Below are positions 25,568 to 33,065 of a DNA stretch of 64,000 bases, one piece after another. Both the position numbers and the translations under genes were made by a program. The stretch covers positions 62,001-126,000 of the forward strand of contig JAEUVB010000012.1 in NCBI GenBank assembly GCA_016786845.1, written 5' to 3'. The number at the start of each line of letters is the position of its first letter. Position 1 is the stretch's first letter. The notes under the pieces were generated by a model. That model was given only the letters and a program-made list of their open reading frames with translations. It was not told the origin of the DNA and did no database searches. Origin of the DNA: Chitinophagaceae bacterium. GTDB lineage: Bacteria > Bacteroidota > Bacteroidia > Chitinophagales > Chitinophagaceae.

Positions 25568-26011
25568 TTACTCGAAAGGAACGAAATGCAATTCCATGGA
25601 ATTGTCCGTTTTACGGATCCAGAATTGCTTGTTATACAGTTTCAGAATATTATAATCTGTGGTACTGTCTATATTACCGGAGAAGTTTTTAGTAGTAAGC
25701 GCGATTTTGCGATCGTCGTCGTAAAGCACCCATGTTCCTTGCAAATTGCGCGCTTCAAGGGTTACCGGATCAATGATGGTCACGATATACTTACCATCGC
25801 GATACATATAATGCTTTTGCTTGGCCCAATAAGGATCCATCGATTTTTCGACACCATCCACTTGTACGCTTTCTACGCGCCAGTTGTTGGTGACGCGGGC
25901 TTTCTTGGTACGCAAACTGACATTTGGACCTTCTTCATATTTACGGCAGGATGATACGGTGACCATTCCTAAAACAGCGATCAGAAGGATATATGTAATT
26001 CTTTTCATCAT
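25568..26011 (-). CDS. Small lipocalin-like lipoprotein
   Basis: A 147-residue exported lipoprotein. The signal peptide ends in a lipobox-like VSSC with the first mature Cys near residue 22, then RKYEEGPNVSL. The body is beta-rich (NNWRVESVQVDG, KYIVTIIDP, GTWVLYDDDRKIAL, QFWIRKTDNSMELHFVPFE), the layout of the small lipocalin-like lipoproteins common in Bacteroidota. Function is unknown. The start could also be the second Met, one codon later. Confidence 0.75.
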   Translation of the reverse strand: MMKRITYILLIAVLGMVTVSSCRKYEEGPNVSLRTKKARVTNNWRVESVQVDGVEKSMDPYWAKQKHYMYRDGKYIVTIIDPVTLEARNLQGTWVLYDDDRKIALTTKNFSGNIDSTTDYNILKLYNKQFWIRKTDNSMELHFVPFE

Positions 26012-26091
26012 TTTTTAAACTTACAAGGCACTAAGGTAAACAAATTTATTATTTATGCATATAATTTATGCGTAAAAAAGGCCCGACCACC

Positions 26092-27570
26092 CTATCTAAA
26101 GCTTCTGCGAGCGCTCCATCGACTGAATTCGGGCGCCAAAGGTTCAGGAATCGTCGTTTTTTCACGCAATATCTCCACCGCAAATAAGGCGGCCACTTGC
26201 TTTTCTTCCTCCGTGAAGGCCTGCAGCATTTCCGGTTGATAATACCGTGCGATAAACTGGGTATCAAACTTTCCCTCTACAAAAGCAGGATGATTGATGG
26301 CCCAGGTTCCAAATGGCAGGGTGGTTTCTATCCCATTAACCCGAAAATCCTTAATCGCCTGAGTCAGTTTGGCGATGGCCTCCTGCCGGGTAGGTGCCCA
26401 GGCCACAAGCTTACCGATCATAGGATCGTAATAAATCGGAATCTCCATGCCTTCTTCATAACCGTCATCCACGCGTATGCCTTCACCCACCGGCCGGCGG
26501 TAGACTTCGAGCTTGCCAATGTCCGGCAAGAAATTATTCAATGGATCTTCGGCACAGATGCGCAGTTCAATGGCATGACCGTTGATGCTGAGATCATCTT
26601 GCGTATAGGGCAATTTCTCTCCCCGAGCCACACGAATTTGCAATTCCACCAGATCCACCCCGGTAATCATTTCCGTCACACAATGCTCCACTTGCAAACG
26701 GGTATTCATTTCCAGAAAATAGAAATTCAAATCATCGTCCACCAAAAACTCCACCGTACCGGCACCATGATAATCGCAGGAGCGGGCCACATTCACCGCA
26801 CATTCTCCCATCGCTTTACGGATATCAGGTGTGAGACAAGATGAAGGCGCCTCTTCCACCAATTTCTGATGACGGCGTTGTATACTGCATTCTCTCTCGA
26901 AGAAGTAAACATAATTGCCATGGGTATCGCCCATGATCTGTATTTCGATATGCTTGGGTGAGGCTACATATTTTTCGATGAAGACACTATCATCCTTGAA
27001 AGAATTCAGGGCTTCGCTCTTCGCCATCTGCAACTGCTCTTCCATTTCCTCTGCGGCATTCACCACCCGCATACCCTTACCTCCTCCACCGGCACTGGCC
27101 TTAATAAGGAGGGGGAATCCGGTACGTTTAGCAATCTCATTCGCTTCAGCCAAATCAGCAATCGGCGTATCCGTACCGGGCACCATGGGCACATCAAATT
27201 TCTTCGCCGCTTGCTTCGCGCCAATCTTGCTTCCCATGGTTTCAATCGATGACGGCGTAGGACCTATAAAGGTAATTCCCGCCTTTTGACACGCCGCACT
27301 GAATCCGGCATTCTCACTCAGAAAACCATATCCGGGATGTATCCCTTCTGCACCGCAGGCCTTGGCCACTTCAATGATCTTATCGCCCAGCAAGTACGAT
27401 TCGCTCGAAGCTGCCGGACCAATGCAATAAGCTTCATCGGCAAATTTCACAAAGGGCATTTCGGCATCGGCTTCACTATAAACCGCCACGGTGGCAATAC
27501 CCATTTTTTGGGCCGTGCGCATCACTCTGAGGGCTATTTCGCCACGATTGGCAATCAATATTTTATTCAT
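26092..27570 (-). CDS. accC: Biotin carboxylase subunit of an acyl-CoA carboxylase (AccC-like)
   Basis: An ATP-grasp enzyme that carboxylates biotin on a carrier protein. Marks are NKILIANRGEIALRVMRTA, EGIHPGYGFLSENA, the ATP-binding IKASAGGGGKGMRVV, FFERECSIQRRHQKLVEEAPS, YFLEMNTRLQVEH with the metal and catalytic residues, and the ICAEDP segment. Length (492) is a little above a stand-alone AccC (about 450), owing to a C-terminal tail without a biotinyl lysine motif. It follows the carboxyltransferase beta gene by 42 nt. The pair looks like a propionyl- or methylcrotonyl-CoA carboxylase rather than the fatty-acid enzyme, because the beta subunit is of that type. Confidence 0.9.
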   Translation of the reverse strand: MNKILIANRGEIALRVMRTAQKMGIATVAVYSEADAEMPFVKFADEAYCIGPAASSESYLLGDKIIEVAKACGAEGIHPGYGFLSENAGFSAACQKAGITFIGPTPSSIETMGSKIGAKQAAKKFDVPMVPGTDTPIADLAEANEIAKRTGFPLLIKASAGGGGKGMRVVNAAEEMEEQLQMAKSEALNSFKDDSVFIEKYVASPKHIEIQIMGDTHGNYVYFFERECSIQRRHQKLVEEAPSSCLTPDIRKAMGECAVNVARSCDYHGAGTVEFLVDDDLNFYFLEMNTRLQVEHCVTEMITGVDLVELQIRVARGEKLPYTQDDLSINGHAIELRICAEDPLNNFLPDIGKLEVYRRPVGEGIRVDDGYEEGMEIPIYYDPMIGKLVAWAPTRQEAIAKLTQAIKDFRVNGIETTLPFGTWAINHPAFVEGKFDTQFIARYYQPEMLQAFTEEEKQVAALFAVEILREKTTIPEPLAPEFSRWSARRSFR

Positions 27571-27612
27571 TCGTCTAAACCTTATTAAGCATTAAACATT
27601 TAACATTCATCA

Positions 27613-29253
27613 TTACACTTGAAAAACACCTACATTCATCGGCTTCTCAATCGGCGCATGATTCGCCGCACGAATACCTTCCGATATCACACTGCGCGTT
27701 TCGATCGGATCGATGATGGCATCTACCCAAAGACGAGCCGCAGCATAGTAAGCCGTAGTTTGCTTCGAATAACTGGCGATGATCTTATCCAGCATTTCTT
27801 TTTCAACTTCTGCACTGATTACTTCGCCTTTAGCCTTCATGGCCGCCACTTGTATTTGTAATAACACCTTAGCCGCTTGTTCGCCACCCATCACCGCGAT
27901 CTTAGCATTGGGCCAGGCATAAATAAAGCGCGGATCGTAAGCTTTACCGCACATGGCATAGTTACCCGCACCATAGGAGTTACCAATCACGATCGTGATC
28001 TTAGGCACCACCGAATTCGACACGGCATTCACCAGCTTAGCCCCATCTTTAATGATGCCGCTATGCTCACTACGACTGCCCACCATAAAACCGGTCACAT
28101 CCTGCAGGAAGACCAAGGGTATTTTTTTCTGATTGCAATTCATGATGAAGCGTGCAGCTTTATCGGCACTGTCATTATACACCACCCCGCCGATCTGCAT
28201 TTCATTTTTCGCACTCTTCACAATCTTGCGTTGATTGGCGACTATGCCCACGGCCCAACCATCTACACGAGCATATCCGCACACGATGGTCTTGCCATAA
28301 TCTTTTTTAAACTGATCGAACTCCGAATCATCTACCAGACGCTCAATCACATCCACCACATCATATTGCTTTGTATTATCGGGAGAAAGAAATCCGTAGA
28401 TCTCCTTCATGTCTTTAGTGGGAAGTACAGGCTTTACCCGATCGAATCCGGCATTCTCAGGCGAACCCAATTTACCGATGATGCGCTTCACCTGGTCCAG
28501 ACATTCTTTCTCTGTTTTAAATTTATAATCGGCTATTCCGCTGATCTCCGTATGCGTGACCGCACCACCCAGGGTTTGCAAATCCACATCTTCACCAATC
28601 GCAGCCTTGGCCAAATAAGGTCCGGCCAAAAAGATCGAACCATTTTCTTCCACCATCAGGGTCTCATCACTCATGATGGGCAAATAGGCCCCACCTGCCA
28701 CACAGCTTCCCATCACCGCAGCGATTTGCGTAATACCCATACTACTCATGCGGGCATTGTTGCGGAAGATGCGACCGAAGTGTTCCTTGTCCGGAAAAAT
28801 TTCATCCTGCATCGGCAAGTATACACCGGCACTATCAACGAGGTAAATGATGGGCAATTTATTCTCCATCGACATTTCCTGCAATCGAAGATTCTTCTTC
28901 CCCGTAATCGGAAACCAGGCCCCGGCTTTTACCGTCTGGTCGTTGGCCACAATAATACATTGACGACCTTTTACATAACCTATCCCGGCGACTGTACCAC
29001 CGGCCGGACAACCGCCATGCTCGGCATACATTTCATAACCGGCAAAGGCCATCATTTCTGTAAAGACAGAGCCTTTATCAATCAGATAGTCGATGCGTTC
29101 ACGGGGCGTCAGCTTTCCCTTTTCATGTTGCTTGGCAATGACCTTCACGCCACCACCCTTTTCAATCACGGCCAGTTTTTGTTTCATGGCACTCACCAGC
29201 ATTTTCATGCCATCTTCATTCTTATTAAATTCCAGATTTATTTTCTTGGACAT
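27613..29253 (-). CDS. Acyl-CoA carboxylase beta (carboxyltransferase) subunit, PCC/MCC type
   Basis: A 546-residue carboxyltransferase moving CO2 from biotin to an acyl-CoA, probably propionyl- or methylcrotonyl-CoA. The two crotonase-like halves show LTPRERIDYLIDKGS, VYLPMQDEIFPDKEHFGRIF, the oxyanion GSCVAGGAYLPIMSDE, the C-terminal LVFLQDVTGFMVGSRSEHSG, IVIGNSYGAGNYAMCGKAYDP and WPNAKIAVMGGEQAAKVL. The last is close to methylcrotonyl/geranyl-CoA carboxylase beta. The acyl chain accepted cannot be fixed from sequence alone. First gene of a two-gene unit with the biotin carboxylase. Confidence 0.92.
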   Translation of the reverse strand: MSKKINLEFNKNEDGMKMLVSAMKQKLAVIEKGGGVKVIAKQHEKGKLTPRERIDYLIDKGSVFTEMMAFAGYEMYAEHGGCPAGGTVAGIGYVKGRQCIIVANDQTVKAGAWFPITGKKNLRLQEMSMENKLPIIYLVDSAGVYLPMQDEIFPDKEHFGRIFRNNARMSSMGITQIAAVMGSCVAGGAYLPIMSDETLMVEENGSIFLAGPYLAKAAIGEDVDLQTLGGAVTHTEISGIADYKFKTEKECLDQVKRIIGKLGSPENAGFDRVKPVLPTKDMKEIYGFLSPDNTKQYDVVDVIERLVDDSEFDQFKKDYGKTIVCGYARVDGWAVGIVANQRKIVKSAKNEMQIGGVVYNDSADKAARFIMNCNQKKIPLVFLQDVTGFMVGSRSEHSGIIKDGAKLVNAVSNSVVPKITIVIGNSYGAGNYAMCGKAYDPRFIYAWPNAKIAVMGGEQAAKVLLQIQVAAMKAKGEVISAEVEKEMLDKIIASYSKQTTAYYAAARLWVDAIIDPIETRSVISEGIRAANHAPIEKPMNVGVFQV

Positions 29254-29420
29254 AGCGTTTTTCGTTCAGTTTGGCAAAGAAAGCGTGTTTTGATGGAATC
29301 ATCAAAAAGGAAAGGAGATTTATAGAAGTGTGTAAAACGTAAGGGAATATTTGCCCCGGAGGCGCATTTCAACATACAGCGATTCTAAGTCTGACTTTAT
29401 GCCTGACGGGTGGGCCTGCG

Positions 29421-29945
29421 CTACCTTTGAAACTGCCCAATATGCTTGTCCCAACCCGAAAGCTTACCCATGAATTTCACGATAGACATAATCATTTGAT
29501 TGGCCCATATCGGTTGGGGATGAGAAAATTGTCTCAGTTTCAGTTTGTCGGCAATATACATGCCCTGCATCATCGTTTTGATTGTAGCCGGCTTTTGTTC
29601 ACTGAGCTTGCATACGATTTCAAAAAAGCGATGCGTATCCGAACAAGGCATATACTTCACTGTCATCTCTACCTGATCCTTCCCGGCATTGGAAATGGAA
29701 TGTGTAACGCCCTTAGGGACCATGATTTCCTCTCCTGCCTTTTTAAGTACCGTTTCTCCATTCACCTTAAATTTCATTTCCCCTTTAAGCACTTCAAAAT
29801 ATTCATCCATATACAAATGAGCATGCGGAGGCACCCCACCTCCCGGCTCCAAATGATATTTCATCACGAATTCTTGTTCGTTGTAAGATAAAGGGTGAAA
29901 AGTTTCTTTTCCGACAATCAGGGGTTTGAAAATGTTGGTGGTCAT
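29421..29945 (-). CDS. Cupin-domain protein
   Basis: A 174-residue protein with one cupin barrel. Motif 1 is the GGGVPPHAHLYMDEYFEVLKGE stretch (metal ligands His, His, Glu), motif 2 is EIMVPKGVTHSISN (His). The C-terminal half has no recognised domain and contains a hydrophobic segment around WANQMIMSIVKFMG. It is likely a metal-dependent enzyme or sugar/small-molecule binder of unknown substrate. It marks the last conserved gene before the cassette-like array. Confidence 0.85.
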   Translation of the reverse strand: MTTNIFKPLIVGKETFHPLSYNEQEFVMKYHLEPGGGVPPHAHLYMDEYFEVLKGEMKFKVNGETVLKKAGEEIMVPKGVTHSISNAGKDQVEMTVKYMPCSDTHRFFEIVCKLSEQKPATIKTMMQGMYIADKLKLRQFSHPQPIWANQMIMSIVKFMGKLSGWDKHIGQFQR

Positions 29946-30021
29946 GGGGTGAATTTTTGGTTCTTGGTTAGAAGATGTAAAAATAAAAAGGATTGGGAGA
30001 AAATAAAACAGCTTGGGAATG

Positions 30022-30160
30022 TCGCAATCGTCCCAACGGCATCTGCTGCAATTGCGACTTTAATAAAAGTCAATCATCAGGCTAGAACAAACCTTATGAA
30101 TAATTCTTATTTCACGACGGCTAATTGCCATCTATTGCAGTAAGCTGTATGTTAGCACCA
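30022..30160 (-). repeat. attC-like site 1, outer core decayed
   Basis: Imperfect palindrome of about 139 bp directly after the stop at 30166. The gene-proximal core reads GGTGCTAAC and the inner arms CAGCTTACTGCAA and TTGCAGCAGATGCCG pair with bulges. The distal core, expected to be GTTAGC, reads GATTGC, so this copy may be dead. Its central region shares CATCAGGCTA and TAATAATTCT-like words with site 2. Confidence 0.6.
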
Positions 30161-30165
30161 GTATT

Positions 30166-30948
30166 TTAATCAATACACAAACGCTCTTGGCTTTCTCCCA
30201 TTAAAATAGCTTGTCCATCGTAAGAGTCTACCTTAATCCATGTTAAGGTGATCACATTCTCGCAACCTACATAGAATTTATCATGTTTCTTTATATAGTC
30301 TGTAAATCTGAAAACATAATAGTTCTTATTGTTGCTGTTATCATGGTATAGTGAAATATCTTCTACATCTAAAGTTGAAGTGTTTGGAAATTTATTCTTG
30401 ATGCTGGAATATGCTTGACAGACTGTGTATTTATTTTTAGATTCGTGATCTGCTTTAAATGGTGGCAAAGTCAAGATATTATTATTTGTATCTGTAATTA
30501 CATAAAAGAATAGTGTCACCAAACGCTCAATATTGATTTCGCATTCTAAAAAATATTGTAGTCCTGAACTGTATAACCTTGAGAGTTCAGGATATGAACT
30601 TTTAAGGTTATCACTATCTATTCTATAAGCCTCAGTAATAATTACTTTATTTGTATATTTTGACCCACAATTTTTGACTATAAATGAATCTAGAATTGTG
30701 GTTAAATATTTTGGAATGCTATTTGTTTCAATTTCTTTGAAAGTACTATCAATAGAAGATGGAAAAAATGAATCCAACAATTTAGTGGGATCTTTTTTAA
30801 GCATATCGGTATTGCCCAAATAAATCTGATCTGAGTGGATTACTTTGTTGCTTTTTGTCCACATTGAGTAGAAGGGAATTGTGCATTGAGCATAACTATT
30901 TTGAAAATAATATAATGCGATAATTAATATTTGAAGTAGGGTCTTCAT
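30166..30948 (-). CDS. Cassette gene 1: secreted protein of unknown function
   Basis: A 260-residue protein I do not recognise. The signal peptide MKTLLQILIIALYYFQNSYAQ suggests export. The rest is mixed alpha/beta, with four cysteines (near 22, 94, 136 and 178 to 258) that could form disulfides. It contains no enzyme motif I can name. The ATG follows the GTTAGCACC core of attC-like site 2 by 7 nt, and the stop lies 5 nt before site 1. It is much richer in A+T than the cupin gene next door. A carrier-encoded surface or secreted factor is possible, but function is open. Confidence 0.75.
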   Translation of the reverse strand: MKTLLQILIIALYYFQNSYAQCTIPFYSMWTKSNKVIHSDQIYLGNTDMLKKDPTKLLDSFFPSSIDSTFKEIETNSIPKYLTTILDSFIVKNCGSKYTNKVIITEAYRIDSDNLKSSYPELSRLYSSGLQYFLECEINIERLVTLFFYVITDTNNNILTLPPFKADHESKNKYTVCQAYSSIKNKFPNTSTLDVEDISLYHDNSNNKNYYVFRFTDYIKKHDKFYVGCENVITLTWIKVDSYDGQAILMGESQERLCID

Positions 30949-30955
30949 AAATATT

Positions 30956-31090
30956 GGTGCTAACGTTCCGACGGCTTCTGCAGTAGCTGACTTAAGAACC
31001 GTAAAACATCAGGCTACAACAAATCTAATTAATAATTCTGATTTCGCGACGACCAAGTGACAGCTATTGCTGTAAGCCGTATGTTAGTGC
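30956..31090 (-). repeat. attC-like site 2
   Basis: 135-bp imperfect palindrome between cassette genes 2 and 1. On the minus strand the outer cores are GCACTAAC (31083-31090) and GTTAGCACC (30956-30964). Inside, CGGCTTACAGCAATAGCTG pairs with CAGCTACTGCAGAAGCCG leaving a few unpaired bases; the two spacers next to the cores differ in length (3 and 7 nt). A variable AT-rich loop separates the halves. This is the layout of an attC site. Confidence 0.72.
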
Positions 31091-31100
31091 TAGTGCTTTT

Positions 31101-31784
31101 TCAAAGCTGTCCGAACGTCCGCCGATCAAATTTAATTTCATAATTTTCACCTATAAAATCAATGTCACCTGTACTACCGTATGAACCAAAGCCAAGTCTA
31201 AGCGCTCCATCTTGAATATCTAACTTGCAAATGTCAAAACAAACCCACGAGATAAATATTAAAGTATCTTCCAAAGCAGTCAACACGTGTGAAGGTTTTA
31301 TTTCGCTAAAATAGATTGGGTAGTTTCGATTTCTTGTCGACTTAATTTCAAATCTTGTATCTGATGTTAAATCGTCAATTCTATAAAATGCTTTCAAAGG
31401 TTTGGGATGAACAAACTCATTACGACAACTTATTAATTCTTTAATTCTTCCAAACTTAATGTCTCCCTGATCGAGTCGTTTACCCGAAAAGTCACAGAAT
31501 AATTTGAATTTAACTAAAGTACTTGTTCGCTCTAACTCTTCATAATACGCCGTGTCAAGGCTAAGACTAAGAAGTAAAGCGTTTGCTGCTGCTTCCAACG
31601 AGTTAGAAATCATAAGAAATGAATAACGACAATTTAATTCAGCACTCAGCATTGATTGGTCAGACCCGATGTCGGCAGGAACAAATTTTCCATTTTCAAA
31701 ATGAGCCAATCCGAACCGCAAAGCACATATTGCTTCAAATATATATTCGTGATACGTTGATATTGAGGTCTGGTATTTATTCAT
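31101..31784 (-). CDS. Cassette gene 2: unknown protein with a HEPN-like motif
   Basis: A 227-residue, mostly helical cytoplasmic protein. The segment RIKELISCRNEFVHPKP contains Arg-x4-His (RNEFVH), the active-site signature of HEPN ribonucleases, placed as expected in the last helix of a four-helix bundle after the SNSLEAAANALLLSLSL helix. The C-terminal third looks beta-rich. HEPN proteins are often toxins or RNA-degrading defence factors, but many HEPN-like helical proteins lack that activity, so the function is inference. The ATG is 7 nt after the GTTGGCGCC core of site 3. No antitoxin is beside it within the cassette. Confidence 0.72.
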   Translation of the reverse strand: MNKYQTSISTYHEYIFEAICALRFGLAHFENGKFVPADIGSDQSMLSAELNCRYSFLMISNSLEAAANALLLSLSLDTAYYEELERTSTLVKFKLFCDFSGKRLDQGDIKFGRIKELISCRNEFVHPKPLKAFYRIDDLTSDTRFEIKSTRNRNYPIYFSEIKPSHVLTALEDTLIFISWVCFDICKLDIQDGALRLGFGSYGSTGDIDFIGENYEIKFDRRTFGQL

Positions 31785-31790
31785 GACATC

Positions 31791-31928
31791 GGCGCCAACG
31801 TTCCCTGCCTTAGGCGCTAGTGCGGGGATTCAGAGAACATCAGCTTGGTAAAAGTACAAAGGATTAATAGAATTCCAAATGAATGAACTGCTACTCAGCC
31901 CGCATTGCGCTTAGGCAGTGTTGGCACC
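31791..31928 (-). repeat. attC-like site 3 (best preserved)
   Basis: 138 bp. On the minus strand the cores are GGTGCCAAC (31920-31928) and GTTGGCGCC (31791-31799). The inner arms TGCCTAAGCGC and GCGCCTAAGGCA pair with one extra base, and the next blocks ATGCGGG and CCCGCACT pair as well. Core-to-arm spacers are 2 and 6 nt. A single extra base in one arm and unequal spacers are diagnostic of attC. The stop codon of cassette gene 3 (31911-31913) lies inside the site. Confidence 0.78.
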
Positions 31929-32420
31929 AGTAATTTCGTATTTTAAGGGTTCAATATATTCCCATTTTCTGTATGCCAAAATATCAAATAAAGATAAAAT
32001 CCAAATTATCAACCCGAATTCATGAAACGTTATTGGACCTATTAATTGATTTTTATCTTTGTCTTTCATTTTAGTTTTATACCAAAAAACAAAAATATAT
32101 TTTTTAATCCACCATCCTTCTATTAGAAATGGTGCAAGTAAGTCTGATATATAATTTTCTGTGTCATAATTTAGTAACGCTCCTTCAAAGTGTCTATTAA
32201 ATCCAAGTTCTTTATTTTGATATTTATATGAAATCGAAACATCATGCAGCTCATCGTAATAACTCGTCAGATATAAATCACATGAAAATAATCCATTCTT
32301 ATCTCTCATATTTATTTGGGAATAGTCTTCGTCTTCAAAATCGATTTTATATTCAATTGAATCAAAAGAACGTACGATTTCCTCAACATGAGTTTTCCAA
32401 TTTCGATTATTATTTTCCAA
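31911..32420 (-). CDS. Cassette gene 3: unknown protein ending inside attC-like site 3
   Basis: A 169-residue protein of unknown function. It has charged, strand-rich stretches (YKIDFEDEDYSQINMRD, LHDVSISYKYQNKELGFNRH) and a hydrophobic segment near 131-150 (FHEFGLIIWILSLFDILAY) that might be a membrane helix. No known motif is visible. The last five residues (GANTA) and the stop are encoded by the palindrome itself. The ATG lies 32 nt after a lone core site at 32453-32461. High A+T. Confidence 0.72.
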   Translation of the reverse strand: MENNNRNWKTHVEEIVRSFDSIEYKIDFEDEDYSQINMRDKNGLFSCDLYLTSYYDELHDVSISYKYQNKELGFNRHFEGALLNYDTENYISDLLAPFLIEGWWIKKYIFVFWYKTKMKDKDKNQLIGPITFHEFGLIIWILSLFDILAYRKWEYIEPLKYEITGANTA

Positions 32421-32452
32421 TTAAATTTCTGTTTAGTATATGTCTAGTTATT

Positions 32453-32461
32453 GGTGCCAAC
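32453..32461 (-). promoter_or_regulatory. Lone core GTTGGCACC at the head of the array (attI-like?)
   Basis: The core upstream of cassette gene 3 matches those of sites 2 and 3, but the flanking DNA cannot fold into an attC hairpin. In an integron that is how attI, the first insertion point, looks. It may instead be the remaining half of a broken attC. Confidence 0.45.
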
Positions 32462-32635
32462 TTACTTATCATGTTAGGTTTTTATCCCCTTTGACTCATA
32501 TTTCGTTGGCTTAGGGTAGTTTTCTTCTCTTTTGTTCAATCAAAAATAATCATTCTATCCTATAATCCCCTTTGAATCCCGTTAAACCTTTCTCCCGGCA
32601 ATATAGAATCTCATTCGGTTAAAATTTTAAAATAC

Positions 32636-32925
32636 TCAGTCTAAATAGAAACTCACTCGGTCTAAATGGAAAAGCGCTCGGTCTAAATAGAAACTCGCTC
32701 GGTCTAAATAGAAACTCGCTCGGTCTAAATAGAAACTCCCTCGGTCTAAATAGAAACTCGCTCGGTCTAAATAGAAACTCGCTCGGTCTAAATAGAAACT
32801 CGCTCGGCCTAAATGGAAAAGCGCTCGGTCTAAATGGAAACTTGCTCGGTCCAAATGGTAACTTGCTCGGTCCAAATGGAAACTTGCTCGGTCTAAATGG
32901 AAACTCGCTCGGTCTAAAAGTTTAG
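32636..32925. repeat. Minisatellite: 14 tandem copies of a 21-bp unit
   Basis: The word CTAAA recurs every 21 bp from 32641 to 32914 (14 times). The unit is CGGTCTAAATAGAAACTCGCT, with two subtypes (TAGAAACTCG and TGGAAA-AGCG/CTTG). Being 7 codons long, it leaves an open frame on the minus strand with the heptad D-R-A-S-F-Y-L. I see no signal peptide or start context, so I do not call a gene. Confidence 0.95.
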
Positions 32926-32936
32926 ACCCTCTTTTT
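32911..32936 (+). terminator. Hairpin at the minisatellite end, terminator-like
   Basis: GGTCTAAA (32911-32918) pairs with TTTAGACC (32921-32928) around a 2-nt loop, then CTC and five T. The left arm belongs to the last repeat unit. It could end plus-strand transcription through the repeat. Confidence 0.45.
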
Positions 32937-33005
32937 ATGTCAATTATTCAGTTTTGTATGTCCGTTTGTCATTTTTCGTCTCAATATTACTTGAATGATG
33001 CACAT

Positions 33006-33032
33006 AAAAAAGCCCCCGCGAGGGGGGCTTTC
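33006..33032 (-). terminator. Terminator after the 33066 gene (bidirectional)
   Basis: A stem AAAGCCCCC/GGGGGCTTT with the loop TCGC lies 35 nt after the stop, with T6 on the minus strand and a weaker tract on the plus strand. Confidence 0.85.
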
Positions 33033-33065
33033 CAAACAGTAACCTGCGCAATCGGTTCTGTTAAA

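Larger units (their letters stand above)
30029..32461 (-). mobile_element. Integron-like array of three gene cassettes (no integrase in the window)
   Basis: Reading the minus strand, the order is core site, gene, palindrome, gene, palindrome, gene, palindrome. Taking the break after the G of each GTT core, cassettes are 31799-32460, 30964-31798 and 30029-30963 (662, 835 and 935 bp), a normal size. All three genes point the same way, are AT-rich, are unrelated to each other and have no known homologues that I recognise. Each starts 7-36 nt after a GTTRGCRCC core, and each stop is 2-12 nt from, or inside, the next palindrome. Without an integrase this fits the class called CALIN. See the findings for the tests. 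Confidence 0.65.
32462..33065. other. 604-bp gap holding a minisatellite and a terminator
   Basis: No supported gene. The first part is plain AT-rich DNA to about 32630, followed by 14 copies of a 21-bp repeat (32636-32925), then a hairpin and the terminator of the gene at 33066. A 79-codon open frame over the repeat is a consequence of the 21-bp period. Confidence 0.6.

Noticed and set aside
27877..29325. 482-codon open frame on the plus strand opposite the carboxylase beta gene
   Set aside because: It is the antisense of a strongly conserved gene, His-rich and without homology; a shadow frame.
32636..32875. 79-codon heptad-repeat frame on the minus strand
   Set aside because: It is the translation of the 21-bp minisatellite, with no other coding sign.
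32636..32925. CRISPR array
   Set aside because: 21-bp units follow each other without spacers and there are no cas genes.
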